This document shows positions 25,270 through 36,285 of a stretch of DNA of 64,000 nt, piece after piece (the first letter of the stretch is position 1; each line of letters begins with the position of its first letter). The stretch is taken from assembly GCF_004151235.1 (NCBI RefSeq), contig NZ_JUIV01000001.1, positions 434,001 through 498,000 on the forward strand, in the 5' to 3' direction. Made by a program: the position numbers and the translations under genes. The notes under the pieces were generated by a model. It worked only from the letters and a program-made list of their open reading frames with translations, was not told the DNA's origin and did not search any database. The stretch is from Flavobacterium anhuiense (GTDB lineage: Bacteria > Bacteroidota > Bacteroidia > Flavobacteriales > Flavobacteriaceae).

Positions 25270-28200
25270 CTAAAAATTACCTAGCCATTTAATTAAAGCT
25301 TCTTCTACACTTCCTTTCATAATTGGTTTAGAAATGTAATCGTCCATTCCGGCAGAAATACATTTGTTGCGTTCTTCTTTTTCTGCACCTGCGGTAACGG
25401 CAATTATTGGAACATCTCGTCCTTTTTTAGTATTTCTGATAGCTTTGGCAGTTTCATAACCATTCATAATGGGCATCTGAATATCCATAAAAATTATGGT
25501 TGGATTAATTTGTTCAAATTGCTGAATAGCTTCGTATCCATTTTCGCATTCATAGATATAAGCATTATTGTAAAGGTTTTTTATGATGGTTTTTAGAAGG
25601 AGCATATTTACCTTGTTATCTTCAACAATTAAAAAGGTAATATTGTTGCCATTTGTTTCAATTTCCTGGTCATCTAAATCAATGTTTAAACTTTTGAGTT
25701 CAGCATTATATTTATCATTAATGCTTTGATTGCTTGTTTTTAAATTTAAATCAAAGAAAAAAGTACTTCCTTCATCAATTTTGCTTTCAAGCTGTAAACG
25801 ACTTTCCATTAAAGCTAGAAGCTGATTGGATATGGTTAATCCAAGTCCAGTTCCTCCAAATTTCCTTGTAGTAGAACTGTCTTCCTGCGAAAAGGCTTTG
25901 AAAATTTTCTGCTGATTTTTTTCTAAAATACCAATTCCGGTGTCAATTACAGCAAAGCGAATTACACAGTTATTGTTATGTTTTTTTTCCAAAACAGAAA
26001 CATTTAGTTTTATAGAACCTTCAATTGTAAATTTGACCGCATTAGAAAGCAGATTAATTAAAATCTGTTTAAGGCGGACAATATCTGTCCAGATATATTT
26101 AGGGACTTCAGGATCTATATTTAACTCGAGTTCGAGATTTTTTTTGTTGGATTCGTAAATAATTAAATCAAAAACTTGTCCTAAGATTTTTTTGAGATCG
26201 TATAAATCAATAAAGAGCTCCAATTTTCCAGCCTCAATTTTTGAGAAATCTAAAATGTCATTTATAATTTCAAGAAGAGAATGAGCCGATTGATTAATTG
26301 TGGTCATGTATTTTTCTTGAATTTCCTCTAAATCTGTTTTCATTAATAAATGTGTAAAACCAATAATTCCATTTAGAGGAGTTCTGATTTCGTGCGACAT
26401 ATTGGCTAAAAAGTCAGATTTTGATTTGTTTGCTGCTTCGGCCAGCTGTTTGGCTTTTATGGCGTCTTCGATTTCTTTTTTGCTTGTAATGTCAAAATAA
26501 ATTCCGCCGACAAATTCAATTTCATCATCTCGCTTAATTACATCTCCAAATTCTTCTATCCAAATATATTCTCCGCTTTTGCGCTTAATGCGATACACAT
26601 TATGCAATGGCATTCCGTTTTGGAGATTATCGATCTGATTGTTAATTACTTCTTCTTTATCTTCAGGATGAATTAACGATAGAAAAGATAAATTATTTTC
26701 TATAAATTCAGATTTTGAATATCCTGTAAGGTTTAAAACTTCGTCGTTTAAGAATATTTTGGTCGAAAAAGCATCAAATTTTGATAAATAAACTGTTCCT
26801 GGAATGTTATTGGCAATCAGCTTGAATTTTTCTTCGCTTTCAATGATTTTAGTCTCGTTTCGGTTTCTTTCTAATGCAGATGAAATATTATTTGCTAACA
26901 CCTGAAAAATATTAATTTCGTCTTCAGACCATTTTCTTTCTCTAGTACAGTCGTCAAATCCAATAAAACCGGTAAAAATATCATTAATATAAAGTGGTAA
27001 AATTAAGATAGATTGAATTTCATTATCGATTAGAAGTTTTTTGAAAAAGCCTTCATTAAGATTTCGGGTTAACGTATTTAAAATTTTTCTCTGCGCCGCA
27101 ACATCATAAATCTCTTTTAAATTTTCTTCGGTCATATGGCGTAGAGGCGTTATCTGATGTGTTACACCTTCGCGTGACCACTTGTATTTTTGGCTAACAG
27201 TATTGTAAATTGCATCTTTTTCGTAATAATACATATGATCTACTTTGGCCGCTTTTCCAATAATATTATACGTTTCCTCAAACATTTGATGAGTAGTTTT
27301 GCTAAGCAGGAATTTTTCTGTGCATAGAGAAAGCGCAGATAAAAGCTGGCTTTTAAGTTCTAACTTTCTTTCGGCCTCTAAACGCATTTGAGATGAAATG
27401 GCAAGCGAAATGACATCTGAAATCGTTCTTGCATAATTAATGTCTTCATTATCCCATTCTCGTTTCTGTTCGGTGCTTTCAAAACAAGCTACACCTTCTA
27501 ATTGCCCTGTTAAAAAAATAGGCACATCTAGCATTGACTTAATGTTGTTTTTTGTAAAGTAGATCTTTTGAAATTCAGATGTTTCCAGTTTATTGAATAC
27601 GTCTGGAGCATTAATAATTGCTTTGTTGTTTAATGTTTCAAAATAGATAGGATACGACTCTTTGTTTAAAATGTTTTTATCGTTTAAGCTTTGATTGTCA
27701 AGACTATAAAGGTTTTTGCAGGTGATTAAATCATTGTCGTATTTCCAAAAACTTACTCTATTTACTTCGCTTATAGAAGCCGCTTCTTTTAGTATTAAAT
27801 CAATAACTGTATTTAAATCGTCATATTTGCTAAAGTCTGTCGTAGATAATTTTTTGGTTGAGGTATTATAGGCTTCAATTTTTTTAAGACGTCTTTTTTT
27901 CTCGTTTTCGATGTTCTTTTTTTCGGTAATATCTCTTGCAATTCCAGAAAAACCAATTGTTAAACCTGAATCATTTTTGCGAACGATAATTTTTTGCGAA
28001 ATCCATATTTCATCGCCATTTTTCTTTAGAATTGGAATTTCGATAATTGGATAATTGTTTTCATTAATCACTAGATTTTCGTAGAAATCTACGGCACTAG
28101 TGATGTAATGTTCATGAATGAAATTGGAATAATGTTTTTTAATGATTTCATTTTCGGTATAGCCAAGAGTAGCAAATCCAAATTCATTTATAAAAGTAAA

Positions 28201-29328
28201 ATAACCTTCGGCATCAATTTCAAAAATGATGTCGGTTGCAGTCTGAATTAAGTTTTTGTATTGATCCTGAACGATAACCTGTTCTGTAACATCCTGCCCG
28301 ATACTGATGATTAAATTGTCTGAGAACTTTTTATCTTTCCATTGAATGTATTTATATTCACCATTTCCGGCTTTTAATTTTCTAATGTAAAGCTTGTTAT
28401 CTGGATTTTCAGCAGGATTTAATTTTCTAAAAAAATCGGAATCTTCAGTTAGTTCCCAAAATTTTAATCCCATTACCTCGTCAGGCAGATATCCTAAAAT
28501 AGGGGTTATGGTTTCGCTGCAAAAAAGAATTTCTCCTTTTTGATTGGATGCGATCGTAAGGGAATTTCCCTTATGTACAATTTCATTTGCAAATCTAAAA
28601 TTGTCTCGATTGTTTAATAAAACAGCATATTTTACTTGATTAATAATGAAAATCAAAATGCAGAAATTAAGCAGTAAAATAGAAGATTTTATTGGAATAA
28701 GATGAAATGCTAAGGTGGCAATTAAGAAGCTAAATGTTAAACCAACAAAAAGCCAGTAGATTTTTATGGGTTTAAGGATGTTGTAAGAAAAGAAAAAAGA
28801 AATCAGGAAGACAATGATTGGTACAACATCATTTGTTAAAGTGACAATATTGTAAGCGACATAACTGATATAAATGAAAAAACAAGAAATAAAAATCTGC
28901 TGGATTTTATCTCTCATCCATTTGATTTTGTCTATTATCATGTAAATAACTAGAACAAAAACACCAATTAGGACATTTACAAGCAATAGGCTTTTTGGCC
29001 TAATCTTGAATATTTCATTTATGATTTCGATAAGAATTACTGCAATACCAAAAAATAGAATATAAAGCTGGTACTCTTTACTAACCGTATCTTGCTCTTT
29101 CTTCTTTTCGATGAAATATCCAATTTTTGCTTTGATTCTGAAAAACTGATAAATGAGAAGCGAAAGAAAGGCAAAAAGCGATAATCCTAAAACAGCAAGT
29201 TTATGATTATTGTAGTAAATGATATCGGAATTGAATACATACCATCCAGTCATAATTGATTCGAAGGCGCTTCCGGTAGCGGAAATTCCTGAAATAACCG
29301 AATTGAAAAAACTACAGTTTGCGGCCAT
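25270..29328 (-). CDS. Hybrid histidine kinase with membrane, PAS, GAF and receiver domains
   Basis: 1352 residues. Residues 1-230 or so form multiple membrane segments. Then come PAS domains at about 240-360 and 365-490, GAF-like domains at about 500-650 and 670-830, and another PAS/PAC at about 845-965. The histidine kinase core follows: the phosphorylatable histidine in SDFLANMSHEIRTPLNGIIG and an HATPase domain (DTGIGILEKNQQKIFKAFSQE, GGTGLGLTISNQLL). The C-terminal receiver begins at about 1225, with phosphoacceptor aspartate in IIFMDIQMPIMNG and lysine in YISKPIMKG. No response regulator with an output domain is adjacent; the receiver is probably part of a phosphorelay. The input signal is unknown. 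All core motifs are intact. Confidence 0.95.
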   Translation of the reverse strand: MAANCSFFNSVISGISATGSAFESIMTGWYVFNSDIIYYNNHKLAVLGLSLFAFLSLLIYQFFRIKAKIGYFIEKKKEQDTVSKEYQLYILFFGIAVILIEIINEIFKIRPKSLLLVNVLIGVFVLVIYMIIDKIKWMRDKIQQIFISCFFIYISYVAYNIVTLTNDVVPIIVFLISFFFSYNILKPIKIYWLFVGLTFSFLIATLAFHLIPIKSSILLLNFCILIFIINQVKYAVLLNNRDNFRFANEIVHKGNSLTIASNQKGEILFCSETITPILGYLPDEVMGLKFWELTEDSDFFRKLNPAENPDNKLYIRKLKAGNGEYKYIQWKDKKFSDNLIISIGQDVTEQVIVQDQYKNLIQTATDIIFEIDAEGYFTFINEFGFATLGYTENEIIKKHYSNFIHEHYITSAVDFYENLVINENNYPIIEIPILKKNGDEIWISQKIIVRKNDSGLTIGFSGIARDITEKKNIENEKKRRLKKIEAYNTSTKKLSTTDFSKYDDLNTVIDLILKEAASISEVNRVSFWKYDNDLITCKNLYSLDNQSLNDKNILNKESYPIYFETLNNKAIINAPDVFNKLETSEFQKIYFTKNNIKSMLDVPIFLTGQLEGVACFESTEQKREWDNEDINYARTISDVISLAISSQMRLEAERKLELKSQLLSALSLCTEKFLLSKTTHQMFEETYNIIGKAAKVDHMYYYEKDAIYNTVSQKYKWSREGVTHQITPLRHMTEENLKEIYDVAAQRKILNTLTRNLNEGFFKKLLIDNEIQSILILPLYINDIFTGFIGFDDCTRERKWSEDEINIFQVLANNISSALERNRNETKIIESEEKFKLIANNIPGTVYLSKFDAFSTKIFLNDEVLNLTGYSKSEFIENNLSFLSLIHPEDKEEVINNQIDNLQNGMPLHNVYRIKRKSGEYIWIEEFGDVIKRDDEIEFVGGIYFDITSKKEIEDAIKAKQLAEAANKSKSDFLANMSHEIRTPLNGIIGFTHLLMKTDLEEIQEKYMTTINQSAHSLLEIINDILDFSKIEAGKLELFIDLYDLKKILGQVFDLIIYESNKKNLELELNIDPEVPKYIWTDIVRLKQILINLLSNAVKFTIEGSIKLNVSVLEKKHNNNCVIRFAVIDTGIGILEKNQQKIFKAFSQEDSSTTRKFGGTGLGLTISNQLLALMESRLQLESKIDEGSTFFFDLNLKTSNQSINDKYNAELKSLNIDLDDQEIETNGNNITFLIVEDNKVNMLLLKTIIKNLYNNAYIYECENGYEAIQQFEQINPTIIFMDIQMPIMNGYETAKAIRNTKKGRDVPIIAVTAGAEKEERNKCISAGMDDYISKPIMKGSVEEALIKWLGNF

Positions 29329-29418
29329 AGAATTTGGGGTATGTTGGTTAAGTAAATAGCGTTTTGAAAATTCTTAAAAAGAAGTGGTTAGGTTCTCTGC
29401 AATTAAGAATTTTCTATT

Positions 29419-30216
29419 TTAATCTACATTGTATTTTCCAATTGAATCAATTGAATCATCTTCTTCAGATTGTGTTCCAAAAATCGCAAAATAGGTTGCA
29501 TAAATCATAGAGCTGTTAAAAACAACTGTAAAAATGATTCCGACACAACAGCCGATAAAACCAACCATTGAACCAATAAAACCTATGATAAAAAAGGCAA
29601 ATATGTTTAGCGGATTTTTAGTAACGATAATAATGCTAGATTTTATAGCGTCAATTGCACTAAGATTTCCAAAAACAATTAATGGAATTGATAAGTACAT
29701 GAAGTAGGAAACGGTAAATGAAATTATGTTTCCAACAAATAAAACTCCTGAACTTTCCACTAAATTAGCAAGAGCTGTTCCTAGCAAGGCAGGAATAAAA
29801 GCAGCCACAAAAATTTGTCCAAAGTACGGGGTTTTATAATAAGTAAAAATAGTTGAAACATTAAATTCTACATCTTTATCTGCTGAATCTGCCATTTTAA
29901 GAAAACCTGCGCCAAAAGGAGCTGTAATTCCTGCAACTACAGAGACAGCAACGGTTTGTATAACAAGTTCGATAGCAGTGAATTGTTGATTTTCTAGGTT
30001 CTCGATGAAATCTCTTGATATGGCTTGTGCTCCAAAATAAGCAATCATTATACCCATAAAAGCCATAGCGGCAATAATCGAAAATACTAAGATGATAAGC
30101 CCTGAGTACAGTGCTATTTTTTTATAGTTTTCGAAAGCGTGATTAAAAACTGTAGCAAAATCAAGGGAATAGCCATTTTTCTTAATGTCCTCAATTTGGT
30201 TAAGTGTAGATTTCAT
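29419..30216 (-). CDS. Integral membrane protein of unknown function (265 aa)
   Basis: Six or so hydrophobic segments spread along the protein (IALYSGLIILVFSIIAAMAF, AVSVVAGITAPFGAGFLKM, FIPALLGTALANLV, YFMYLSIPLIVFGNLSA, IFAFFIIGFIGSMVGFIGCC, SSMIYATYFAIFG). The soluble start holds a FATVFNHAFENYKK helix. The layout resembles flavobacterial membrane proteins of the glycerophosphoryl-diester phosphodiesterase membrane-domain or DUF975/DUF4013 kind, but I cannot assign it firmly. The acidic C-terminus (SEEDDSIDSIG) is cytoplasmic by charge. Monocistronic between the hybrid kinase and the aldehyde dehydrogenase. Confidence 0.75.
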   Translation of the reverse strand: MKSTLNQIEDIKKNGYSLDFATVFNHAFENYKKIALYSGLIILVFSIIAAMAFMGIMIAYFGAQAISRDFIENLENQQFTAIELVIQTVAVSVVAGITAPFGAGFLKMADSADKDVEFNVSTIFTYYKTPYFGQIFVAAFIPALLGTALANLVESSGVLFVGNIISFTVSYFMYLSIPLIVFGNLSAIDAIKSSIIIVTKNPLNIFAFFIIGFIGSMVGFIGCCVGIIFTVVFNSSMIYATYFAIFGTQSEEDDSIDSIGKYNVD

Positions 30217-30337
30217 TTTTATGTAAAATTGTTTTATAGACTTGTAATATTTGAAAGGTATCTTGACGTAAATATAATATTTTTAATCAATTCCGTATAA
30301 AAATCTACAAAACATTCCGAAATGTTTTTAACTGAAT

Positions 30338-31666
30338 TTATAGCCAGTCTAAAATACGTTTTATGGAAGCCAATTTATCTTTGTAAGGCGCGTAGCGCAT
30401 AGGAAGATCGAGCCAATTTCCTTTTTTGACAATTGCTTTATGATGAGAGAATGTATCGAAGCTTCGTTTACCATGATAAGCGCCGATCCCGCTATGGCCA
30501 ACACCGCCAAAAGGCAGTCTGTTATTAGAAAAATGAACAACAGTATCGTTGATGCATCCGCCTCCAAAGGAGTATTTCGAAATTAATTTCTTTGTAAACG
30601 AATTATTTTCGCTAAAAATATAAAATGAAAGAGGTTTCTCATAACGGCTAACGATCTTATGAATGTCGCTTTCATTTTCGTAAACCAAAATAGGCAAAAT
30701 AGGACCAAAAATTTCTTCTTTCATAACTGGGCTGTCCAAATCCGGTTCTTCAAGAAGTGTTGGTGAAATATAGAGTTTGTTGGCGTCACTTTCTCCTCCA
30801 AACAAAACATGCTCATCCTGAATCATACTGGTTAATCTGTACCAGTTTTTTGTGTTTATAATTCGAGCAAAGTCAGGAGATTTATCAATTTTCTTTCCGT
30901 AAGCTTTAATGATTTCTTCAATTAAATAAGAAATAAAATTGACCTTCATGTTTTTCTGAATCAGAATGTAATCGGGCGCAATGCAAGTCTGCCCAGCATT
31001 AATAAATTTTCCCCAGACTATTCGTTTTGCAGCTAGTTTTAAATTGGCAGTTTCATCAACAATGCAAGGATTTTTTCCTCCCAATTCGAGAGTCACGGGA
31101 GTTAAATTTTCCGCAGCAGCTTTCGCAACAATTTTTCCGACAGCAACACTTCCTGTAAAAAAGATATAATCCCAGCGTTGTGCCAGCAGTTTGTTAGAAA
31201 CTTCAATACCGCCTTCGTAAACTTCAACATGATTCACATGAAATGTTTTTTCTATAATTTTAGCAATTATAGCTGAGGTGTGTGGTGTAAGTTCCGATGG
31301 TTTTAAAACCACCCTGTTTCCGGCAGCAACTGCAGCAATAAGAGGGCATAAAGCAAGCTGAAAAGGATAATTCCAAGGAGCAATGATCAATACCTCTCCA
31401 TATGGTTCTTTATAAATGTAATCGCTAGAAGGGAAGTTGAGAAGTGATGGAAAAACGCGTTCAGGTTTTGCCCATTTATTAATGTTTTTGATAACATCTT
31501 TCAGTTCTGAAATGACATAATTGGTTTCGGTCAAAACAGCCTCGAACTCTGGTTTTTTAAAGTCGTCGTATAAAGATTTTACGATTAAATCTTCACTTTT
31601 CTGAATATTATACAATAACTTTTTTAGAGTTTCCTTTCGATATCCGATGTTACTTTTATAATCCAT
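30338..31666 (-). CDS. Aldehyde dehydrogenase, class 3-like
   Basis: 442 residues, the short form typical of the class 3 (fatty aldehyde) branch. The NAD-binding and catalytic segments are complete: APWNYPFQLALCPLIAAVAAGN, FTGSVAVGKIVAKAAAENLTPV, the general base in LELGGKNPCIV and the nucleophile in FINAGQTCIAPDYI. The tail (HFSNNRLPFGGVGHSGIGAYHGKRSFDTFSH) is the usual end of the class. It oxidises long or medium aliphatic aldehydes; the exact substrate is unclear. Cytoplasmic, monocistronic. A second frame on the same strand inside it is a shadow. Confidence 0.93.
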   Translation of the reverse strand: MDYKSNIGYRKETLKKLLYNIQKSEDLIVKSLYDDFKKPEFEAVLTETNYVISELKDVIKNINKWAKPERVFPSLLNFPSSDYIYKEPYGEVLIIAPWNYPFQLALCPLIAAVAAGNRVVLKPSELTPHTSAIIAKIIEKTFHVNHVEVYEGGIEVSNKLLAQRWDYIFFTGSVAVGKIVAKAAAENLTPVTLELGGKNPCIVDETANLKLAAKRIVWGKFINAGQTCIAPDYILIQKNMKVNFISYLIEEIIKAYGKKIDKSPDFARIINTKNWYRLTSMIQDEHVLFGGESDANKLYISPTLLEEPDLDSPVMKEEIFGPILPILVYENESDIHKIVSRYEKPLSFYIFSENNSFTKKLISKYSFGGGCINDTVVHFSNNRLPFGGVGHSGIGAYHGKRSFDTFSHHKAIVKKGNWLDLPMRYAPYKDKLASIKRILDWL

Positions 31667-31741
31667 TTTCCGATTAACTTGAATTTTCTCTCTGCAAGTT
31701 AATTTATAAAATTTAAAATTTTAACAAATAAATCATAAAAA

Positions 31742-32431
31742 TCATACAGCGTTCCAAATAGGATCGTCAGGAGTAGGGGCGATAATGGTAATATTTTCTT
31801 TAGAAACAGGATGTACAAAAGTTAGTTTTCTAGCATGAAGATGAATTCCTCCATCAGGATTGCTTCGGTCTGCGCCATATTTTAAATCTCCTTTTATGGG
31901 CGAACCAATGGCACTCAACTGAGCACGAATCTGATGATGACGACCTGTATGCAAATTGATTTCCAGCGCCGTATAATTTTGAAGTTCTTTAATTATGGTA
32001 TAATCTAAACTAGCTAATTTGCTATCAGGAACTTCTTTTGAATGCGCTTTTGAAGTGTTATTTTTTTCGTTTCTTTTTAAATAATGAACCAATTTTGCTT
32101 TCGCTTCTTTTGGTTTATTTTTGACAACCGCCCAATATGTTTTTTTAGTCTCTCGATTGCTAAACAATTCATTCATTCGAGACAAAGCTTTGCTAGTTCG
32201 AGCAAAAACCACAATTCCGGTTGTAGGACGGTCCAAACGGTGAATTACACCCAAGAAAACATCTCCAGGTTTGTTGTATTTTTCTTTAATATATTCCCTC
32301 ACAACATCAGACAAAGGTTTGTCGCCCGTTTTATCGCCTTGCACAATATCGCCTACACGCTTATTAACCACAATGATGTGATTGTCTTCGTGTAAAATTT
32401 GCAAATTGTCTTTGGTAGAAATAATTTTCAT
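31742..32431 (-). CDS. RluA-family pseudouridine synthase
   Basis: 229 residues, a single catalytic domain without an S4 domain. The catalytic aspartate is in VIHRLDRPTTGIVVFARTS, and NYTALEINLHTGRHHQIRAQL and GDLKYGA are the other family motifs. Members isomerise uridines in rRNA or tRNA; with no S4 domain it is close to RluA/TruC types, but the target position is not readable. Monocistronic. Confidence 0.92.
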   Translation of the reverse strand: MKIISTKDNLQILHEDNHIIVVNKRVGDIVQGDKTGDKPLSDVVREYIKEKYNKPGDVFLGVIHRLDRPTTGIVVFARTSKALSRMNELFSNRETKKTYWAVVKNKPKEAKAKLVHYLKRNEKNNTSKAHSKEVPDSKLASLDYTIIKELQNYTALEINLHTGRHHQIRAQLSAIGSPIKGDLKYGADRSNPDGGIHLHARKLTFVHPVSKENITIIAPTPDDPIWNAV

Positions 32432-32490
32432 TTTGACCTACAATTTAAATTGAAAAAAGTTTGGCTAAAGCCTAATGGGACTTTAAAAAT

Positions 32491-32513
32491 AAACCTCCAG
32501 TTAAAACTGGAGG
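32491..32513 (-). terminator. Terminator-like hairpin downstream of panB
   Basis: CCTCCAGT-TAAA-ACTGGAGG (32494-32501 with 32506-32513), followed by TTTATTTTT on the minus strand. It lies about 105 bases past the panB stop, so it may also belong to a short repeat. Confidence 0.6.
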
Positions 32514-32618
32514 CTATTTAGTTTTATTTTTTTGAAAACCCTTGAACCTTTGTCACTTTGCTTCTTTGCACCTAAAAACTCAGTTTCTTAGAATCTTAGC
32601 AACTTAGAACCTCAAAAA

Positions 32619-33437
32619 TTAATATTGTTCACTAGCATTCGGAAAATCACTAGACTTAACATCTGCAGCATATTGGCTGATTGCTTTTGTCATTTCTTCG
32701 TAAAGATTTAAGTAACGACGCAAGAAACGCGGACTGAATTCATTATTCATTCCTAACATATCATGAATTACCAAAACTTGACCGTCGACACCGCCTCCAG
32801 CACCAATCCCGATAACAGGAATAGAAATACTGTCTGCTACTTTTTTAGCAAGAGCTGCTGGGATTTTTTCCAAAACGACAGCAAAACATCCTACTTTTTC
32901 AAGCATTTGAGCATCTTCAATTAATTTCTCAGCTTCTTCTTCTTCTTTAGCGCGAACAGTATAAGTCCCGAATTTATAGATAGATTGAGGAGTTAATCCC
33001 AAATGTCCCATAACTGGAATTCCGGCATTTAATATTTTTTTGATAGACTCTTTAATTTCTTTTCCGCCTTCCAATTTCACAGCATGCGCACCACTTTCTT
33101 TCATGATTCTGATAGAAGAACGTAAAGCTTCTTTTGAATCTGACTGATAACTTCCGAAAGGCAAGTCAACTACAACCAAACCTCTTTCTACAGCGCGAAC
33201 TACAGAAGAAGCATGATAAATCATCTGATCTAAAGTAATAGGCAGAGTAGTTTCGTGACCAGCCATTACGTTTGATGCCGAATCACCAACTAAAATTACG
33301 TCGACACCAGCGGTATCAACAATTTTCGCCATTGTATAATCATACGCAGTCAGCATAGAGATTTTTTCTCCATTGCTTTTCATTTCAATTAATGACTTTG
33401 TTGTGATTCTTTTATAATCTTTTTTTGCTACTGACAT
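32619..33437 (-). CDS. panB: 3-methyl-2-oxobutanoate hydroxymethyltransferase
   Basis: About 272 residues from ATG 33437 ([19 protein letters not shown]); the open frame extends to 33494 but that part lacks the family pattern and runs into the upstream gene. It transfers a hydroxymethyl group from methylene-THF to 2-oxoisovalerate, making ketopantoate for CoA synthesis. A TIM barrel with metal-binding aspartates in [24 protein letters not shown], the [11 protein letters not shown] turn, catalytic glutamate in [12 protein letters not shown], and [18 protein letters not shown]. Intact. No panC is adjacent. Confidence 0.95.
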   Translation of the reverse strand: MSVAKKDYKRITTKSLIEMKSNGEKISMLTAYDYTMAKIVDTAGVDVILVGDSASNVMAGHETTLPITLDQMIYHASSVVRAVERGLVVVDLPFGSYQSDSKEALRSSIRIMKESGAHAVKLEGGKEIKESIKKILNAGIPVMGHLGLTPQSIYKFGTYTVRAKEEEEAEKLIEDAQMLEKVGCFAVVLEKIPAALAKKVADSISIPVIGIGAGGGVDGQVLVIHDMLGMNNEFSPRFLRRYLNLYEEMTKAISQYAADVKSSDFPNASEQY

Positions 33438-33487
33438 TTTATTGTTTTTTGATAATGTAAAAGTATTGAATAATTGTAAAATGGGAA

Positions 33488-34681
33488 TCAGCAATAATAG
33501 AATATTTCGACAGAAAGTAGTTTTCCGTCTTTAAATTCTAATCGGAATTGACTGTCTTCCATTATGATACTGTAAATATGTGGCGATTTTAGAGAAGCTT
33601 CAATATAAGTTCCATATTTTTCAATGAAAGCTTTTTCAGACAGCGTATGATCTAAAATAGCGTTTTGATTTATAATAAATTTGTTGTTTTCGTTGATAAA
33701 AACTTTAATGATTTCTCCTTGATTTTGTTTTTCATCAACAGAAACTTCCAAATCTGGATAGTAATAGAATAAGTCACTTAAGTAAATGCCACATTCGTCT
33801 GAAATCTGAGCTTTTTTAGTTGGATTTCCCATGGTTTTAATCAAATCAGTTTTAGAAATAGTAACCGATTTTGTTTTAAAACCTTTTAAAGAATAATGAG
33901 ATTTTTGAGTAAATGCGATAATCTGTTCTGATAATTTATGATTCGCTAGGGCTTTGGCTAAAGCCATATTTAATTCCGTTTCTGCTAATAATTTTGGGTC
34001 GTTGATTTGCTTTACAACTTCGTAATATCGCTGATATGCCGGAATTAATTTATCGTAGTCGCTGTTCCAAGCCAGTTCGACAATTCTTTCACTAAGAGTT
34101 TTACGATCGTTCAGAGCATTTACGTCCAGTTTATCTAAATCTTTCAATAAAGCATCAAAGTTTGGTCTAGGGCCAAGAAATTTTCTCAGTGTATATTTAG
34201 AATATTCTTCGTTAAAGCTTCCGCTGATATTTACCCATTCATCAGGATTTACCGGAAGATAATTTACTGCAACAGGATCTCCTGTAAATAAAATTTCTCT
34301 GATTTTTGAACTTTTATCGGGCAAAGCTCTTGCTTTCAGTCCAGCGGCAAGAACAAAAAGATGATTGCCACCGTAGTAAGCATCACCTCCTTCCAAAATA
34401 GGGTTTTTAGGATCTTTAATTTTTACATCTTTTGCATTCAGGCTTTTTGCTATATATTTTTCTTGCATATAACCTTCGTTCAAATTATCGGCTTGTATTC
34501 TGTACCAGCCATTTTGATTTTCAGATAATAAGCGAACTTCAGCTCCATATTTAAAATACCCTAAAAAATCGGCAGATGCATTCGGAGAAATAAATAATCT
34601 TGTATCAGAATTTAAAAAATAACGTTCTTGCGAATGAAGTAAAATAGAACAGAAAAAAAGTAAGAAGTAAAGTTTTTTCAT
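33488..34681 (-). CDS. SH3-domain secreted protein
   Basis: About 397 residues from ATG 34681 ([17 protein letters not shown] signal peptide; the frame is open 8 codons further up but without a reason to use them). Two bacterial SH3-like domains are visible: one at about residues 20-85 ([26 protein letters not shown] to YIAKS), the other at about 100-170 ([38 protein letters not shown]). The remaining two thirds are of unknown fold, with a helix-rich middle and a beta end. Probably periplasmic or surface exposed. The stop is 51 bases upstream of the panB ATG. Confidence 0.82.
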   Translation of the reverse strand: MKKLYFLLFFCSILLHSQERYFLNSDTRLFISPNASADFLGYFKYGAEVRLLSENQNGWYRIQADNLNEGYMQEKYIAKSLNAKDVKIKDPKNPILEGGDAYYGGNHLFVLAAGLKARALPDKSSKIREILFTGDPVAVNYLPVNPDEWVNISGSFNEEYSKYTLRKFLGPRPNFDALLKDLDKLDVNALNDRKTLSERIVELAWNSDYDKLIPAYQRYYEVVKQINDPKLLAETELNMALAKALANHKLSEQIIAFTQKSHYSLKGFKTKSVTISKTDLIKTMGNPTKKAQISDECGIYLSDLFYYYPDLEVSVDEKQNQGEIIKVFINENNKFIINQNAILDHTLSEKAFIEKYGTYIEASLKSPHIYSIIMEDSQFRLEFKDGKLLSVEIFYYC

Positions 34682-34693
34682 AAAGTTGATTTT

Positions 34694-34855
34694 GTTTTTT
34701 GCCACAGATTAAAAGGATTAAAATGATTTTTTCACGCAGATTTAGCAGATTCTAGCAGATTGAAATAAAAAATCTGCGAATATCTGCTTAAATCTTTTTA
34801 AATCTGCGTGAAATAATAAATCTGTGCGAATCCTTTAATCTGTGGCAAACAAATA
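34694..34855. repeat. Large inverted repeat, GCCACAGATTA family
   Basis: GCCACAGATTAAAAGGATT (34701-34719) pairs with AATCCTTTAATCTGTGGC (34829-34846). Inner CACGCAGATTTA/TAAATCTGCGTG and ATCTGC arms add to the hairpin. It fills the whole gap between the serine dehydratase stop and the SH3 gene start. Confidence 0.85.
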
Positions 34856-34857
34856 TT

Positions 34858-36285
34858 TTAGCAATCAGCCATATTTACGGCAACTGCAAGACCTCCTTCA
34901 GAAGTTTCTTTGTATTTTGAATTCATATCTTTTGCTGTTTCCCACATCGTGTTAATCACTTTGTCTAATGGAACTTTAGCATTTTTTGAATCCGTTTCCA
35001 AGGCCAATTCAGCAGCATTTATCGCTTTAATTGCACCCATTGTATTTCTTTCGATGCAAGGAATCTGAACCAAACCGCCAATAGGATCGCAGGTTAAACC
35101 TAAATGATGTTCCATTGCGATTTCGGCTGCCATAAGAACCTGAGCAGGAGTTCCGCCCATCAATTCGCATAAAGCTCCCGCTGCCATTGCAGAAGAAACG
35201 CCAATTTCAGCCTGGCATCCGCCCATTGCAGCAGAAATAGTAGATCCTTTTTTGAAGATACTTCCGATTTCGCCAGCAACCATCAAAAATTGTTTGATTT
35301 CTTTTTCGCCAGCACTATGGTTTTCGATCACCATATAATACATTAAAACGGCCGGAATTACTCCAGAACTTCCGTTGGTAGGCGCTGTAACAACACGTCC
35401 AAGAGAAGCGTTTACTTCATTCACGGCAAGTGCAAAACAGCTAACCCATTTTAAAATCTGGCGAAATTTAACCTCAGTTTTTCTAATTTCTTCCAACCAG
35501 CTTTGCGGGTCGGTATAATTAGACAATCCGATTAGGTTTTGGTGCATGTCAAAAGCTCTCCTGCGCACATGAAGTCCGCCAGGAAGAATACCTTCTGAGT
35601 GGCAGCCAATGTACATGCATTCCAGCATTGTATTCCAGATACGCATTAATTCAGAATGCACTTCTGCTTCTGGACGCATCGAAATTTCATTTTGATATAC
35701 AATTTCAGAAATTGATTTATTTTCAGTAATCGTATAATTCAACAATTCAGCTGCGTTTTGAATCGGGTAAGGAAACGCACATTTTATAGCTTTTTTTTCT
35801 TTAGCATTGGTACGTTCTTCTTTTACAACGAATCCGCCTCCGATAGAATAAAAAGTAGATTCATATTCAGAATCATCAGATTTGTAAGCTGTAAATTTCA
35901 AACCATTGGCATGAAACGGAAGAAAATCTTTGTTGAAAACAATGTCTTGAAGAAAAAAGAACGGAATCACTTTTTGGTTGCCCAAATTGATTTCGTTTGT
36001 AGTTTCGATTTTTTTAATAATTCCCGCAATATCTTCAACAGGAATATATTCAGGATCTTGTCCGCTCAATCCGAGCATTACAGCAAGATCTGTTGCGTGG
36101 CCTTTTCCAGTTAAAGAAAGAGAGCCATATAAGTCGACTTTTACTCTTGTAATGTCGTCTAAAATTGCTTCGTCTTTGAGCTCTTCAAGAAAACGTTCGG
36201 CAGCGCGCCAAGGACCTAAAGTATGTGAGCTTGAAGGGCCAACGCCAATTTTAAGCATATCAAAAACAGAGATACATTCTTCCAT
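34858..36285 (-). CDS. sdaA: L-serine dehydratase (L-serine ammonia-lyase), iron-sulfur
   Basis: 475 residues, the single-chain fused beta-alpha form. It deaminates L-serine to pyruvate with a 4Fe-4S cluster. The N-terminal domain has [19 protein letters not shown]. The catalytic domain has the cysteines expected for the cluster ([56 protein letters not shown]). All appear intact. Cytoplasmic. It diverges from the antiporter gene at 36582. Confidence 0.96.
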   Translation of the reverse strand: MEECISVFDMLKIGVGPSSSHTLGPWRAAERFLEELKDEAILDDITRVKVDLYGSLSLTGKGHATDLAVMLGLSGQDPEYIPVEDIAGIIKKIETTNEINLGNQKVIPFFFLQDIVFNKDFLPFHANGLKFTAYKSDDSEYESTFYSIGGGFVVKEERTNAKEKKAIKCAFPYPIQNAAELLNYTITENKSISEIVYQNEISMRPEAEVHSELMRIWNTMLECMYIGCHSEGILPGGLHVRRRAFDMHQNLIGLSNYTDPQSWLEEIRKTEVKFRQILKWVSCFALAVNEVNASLGRVVTAPTNGSSGVIPAVLMYYMVIENHSAGEKEIKQFLMVAGEIGSIFKKGSTISAAMGGCQAEIGVSSAMAAGALCELMGGTPAQVLMAAEIAMEHHLGLTCDPIGGLVQIPCIERNTMGAIKAINAAELALETDSKNAKVPLDKVINTMWETAKDMNSKYKETSEGGLAVAVNMADC

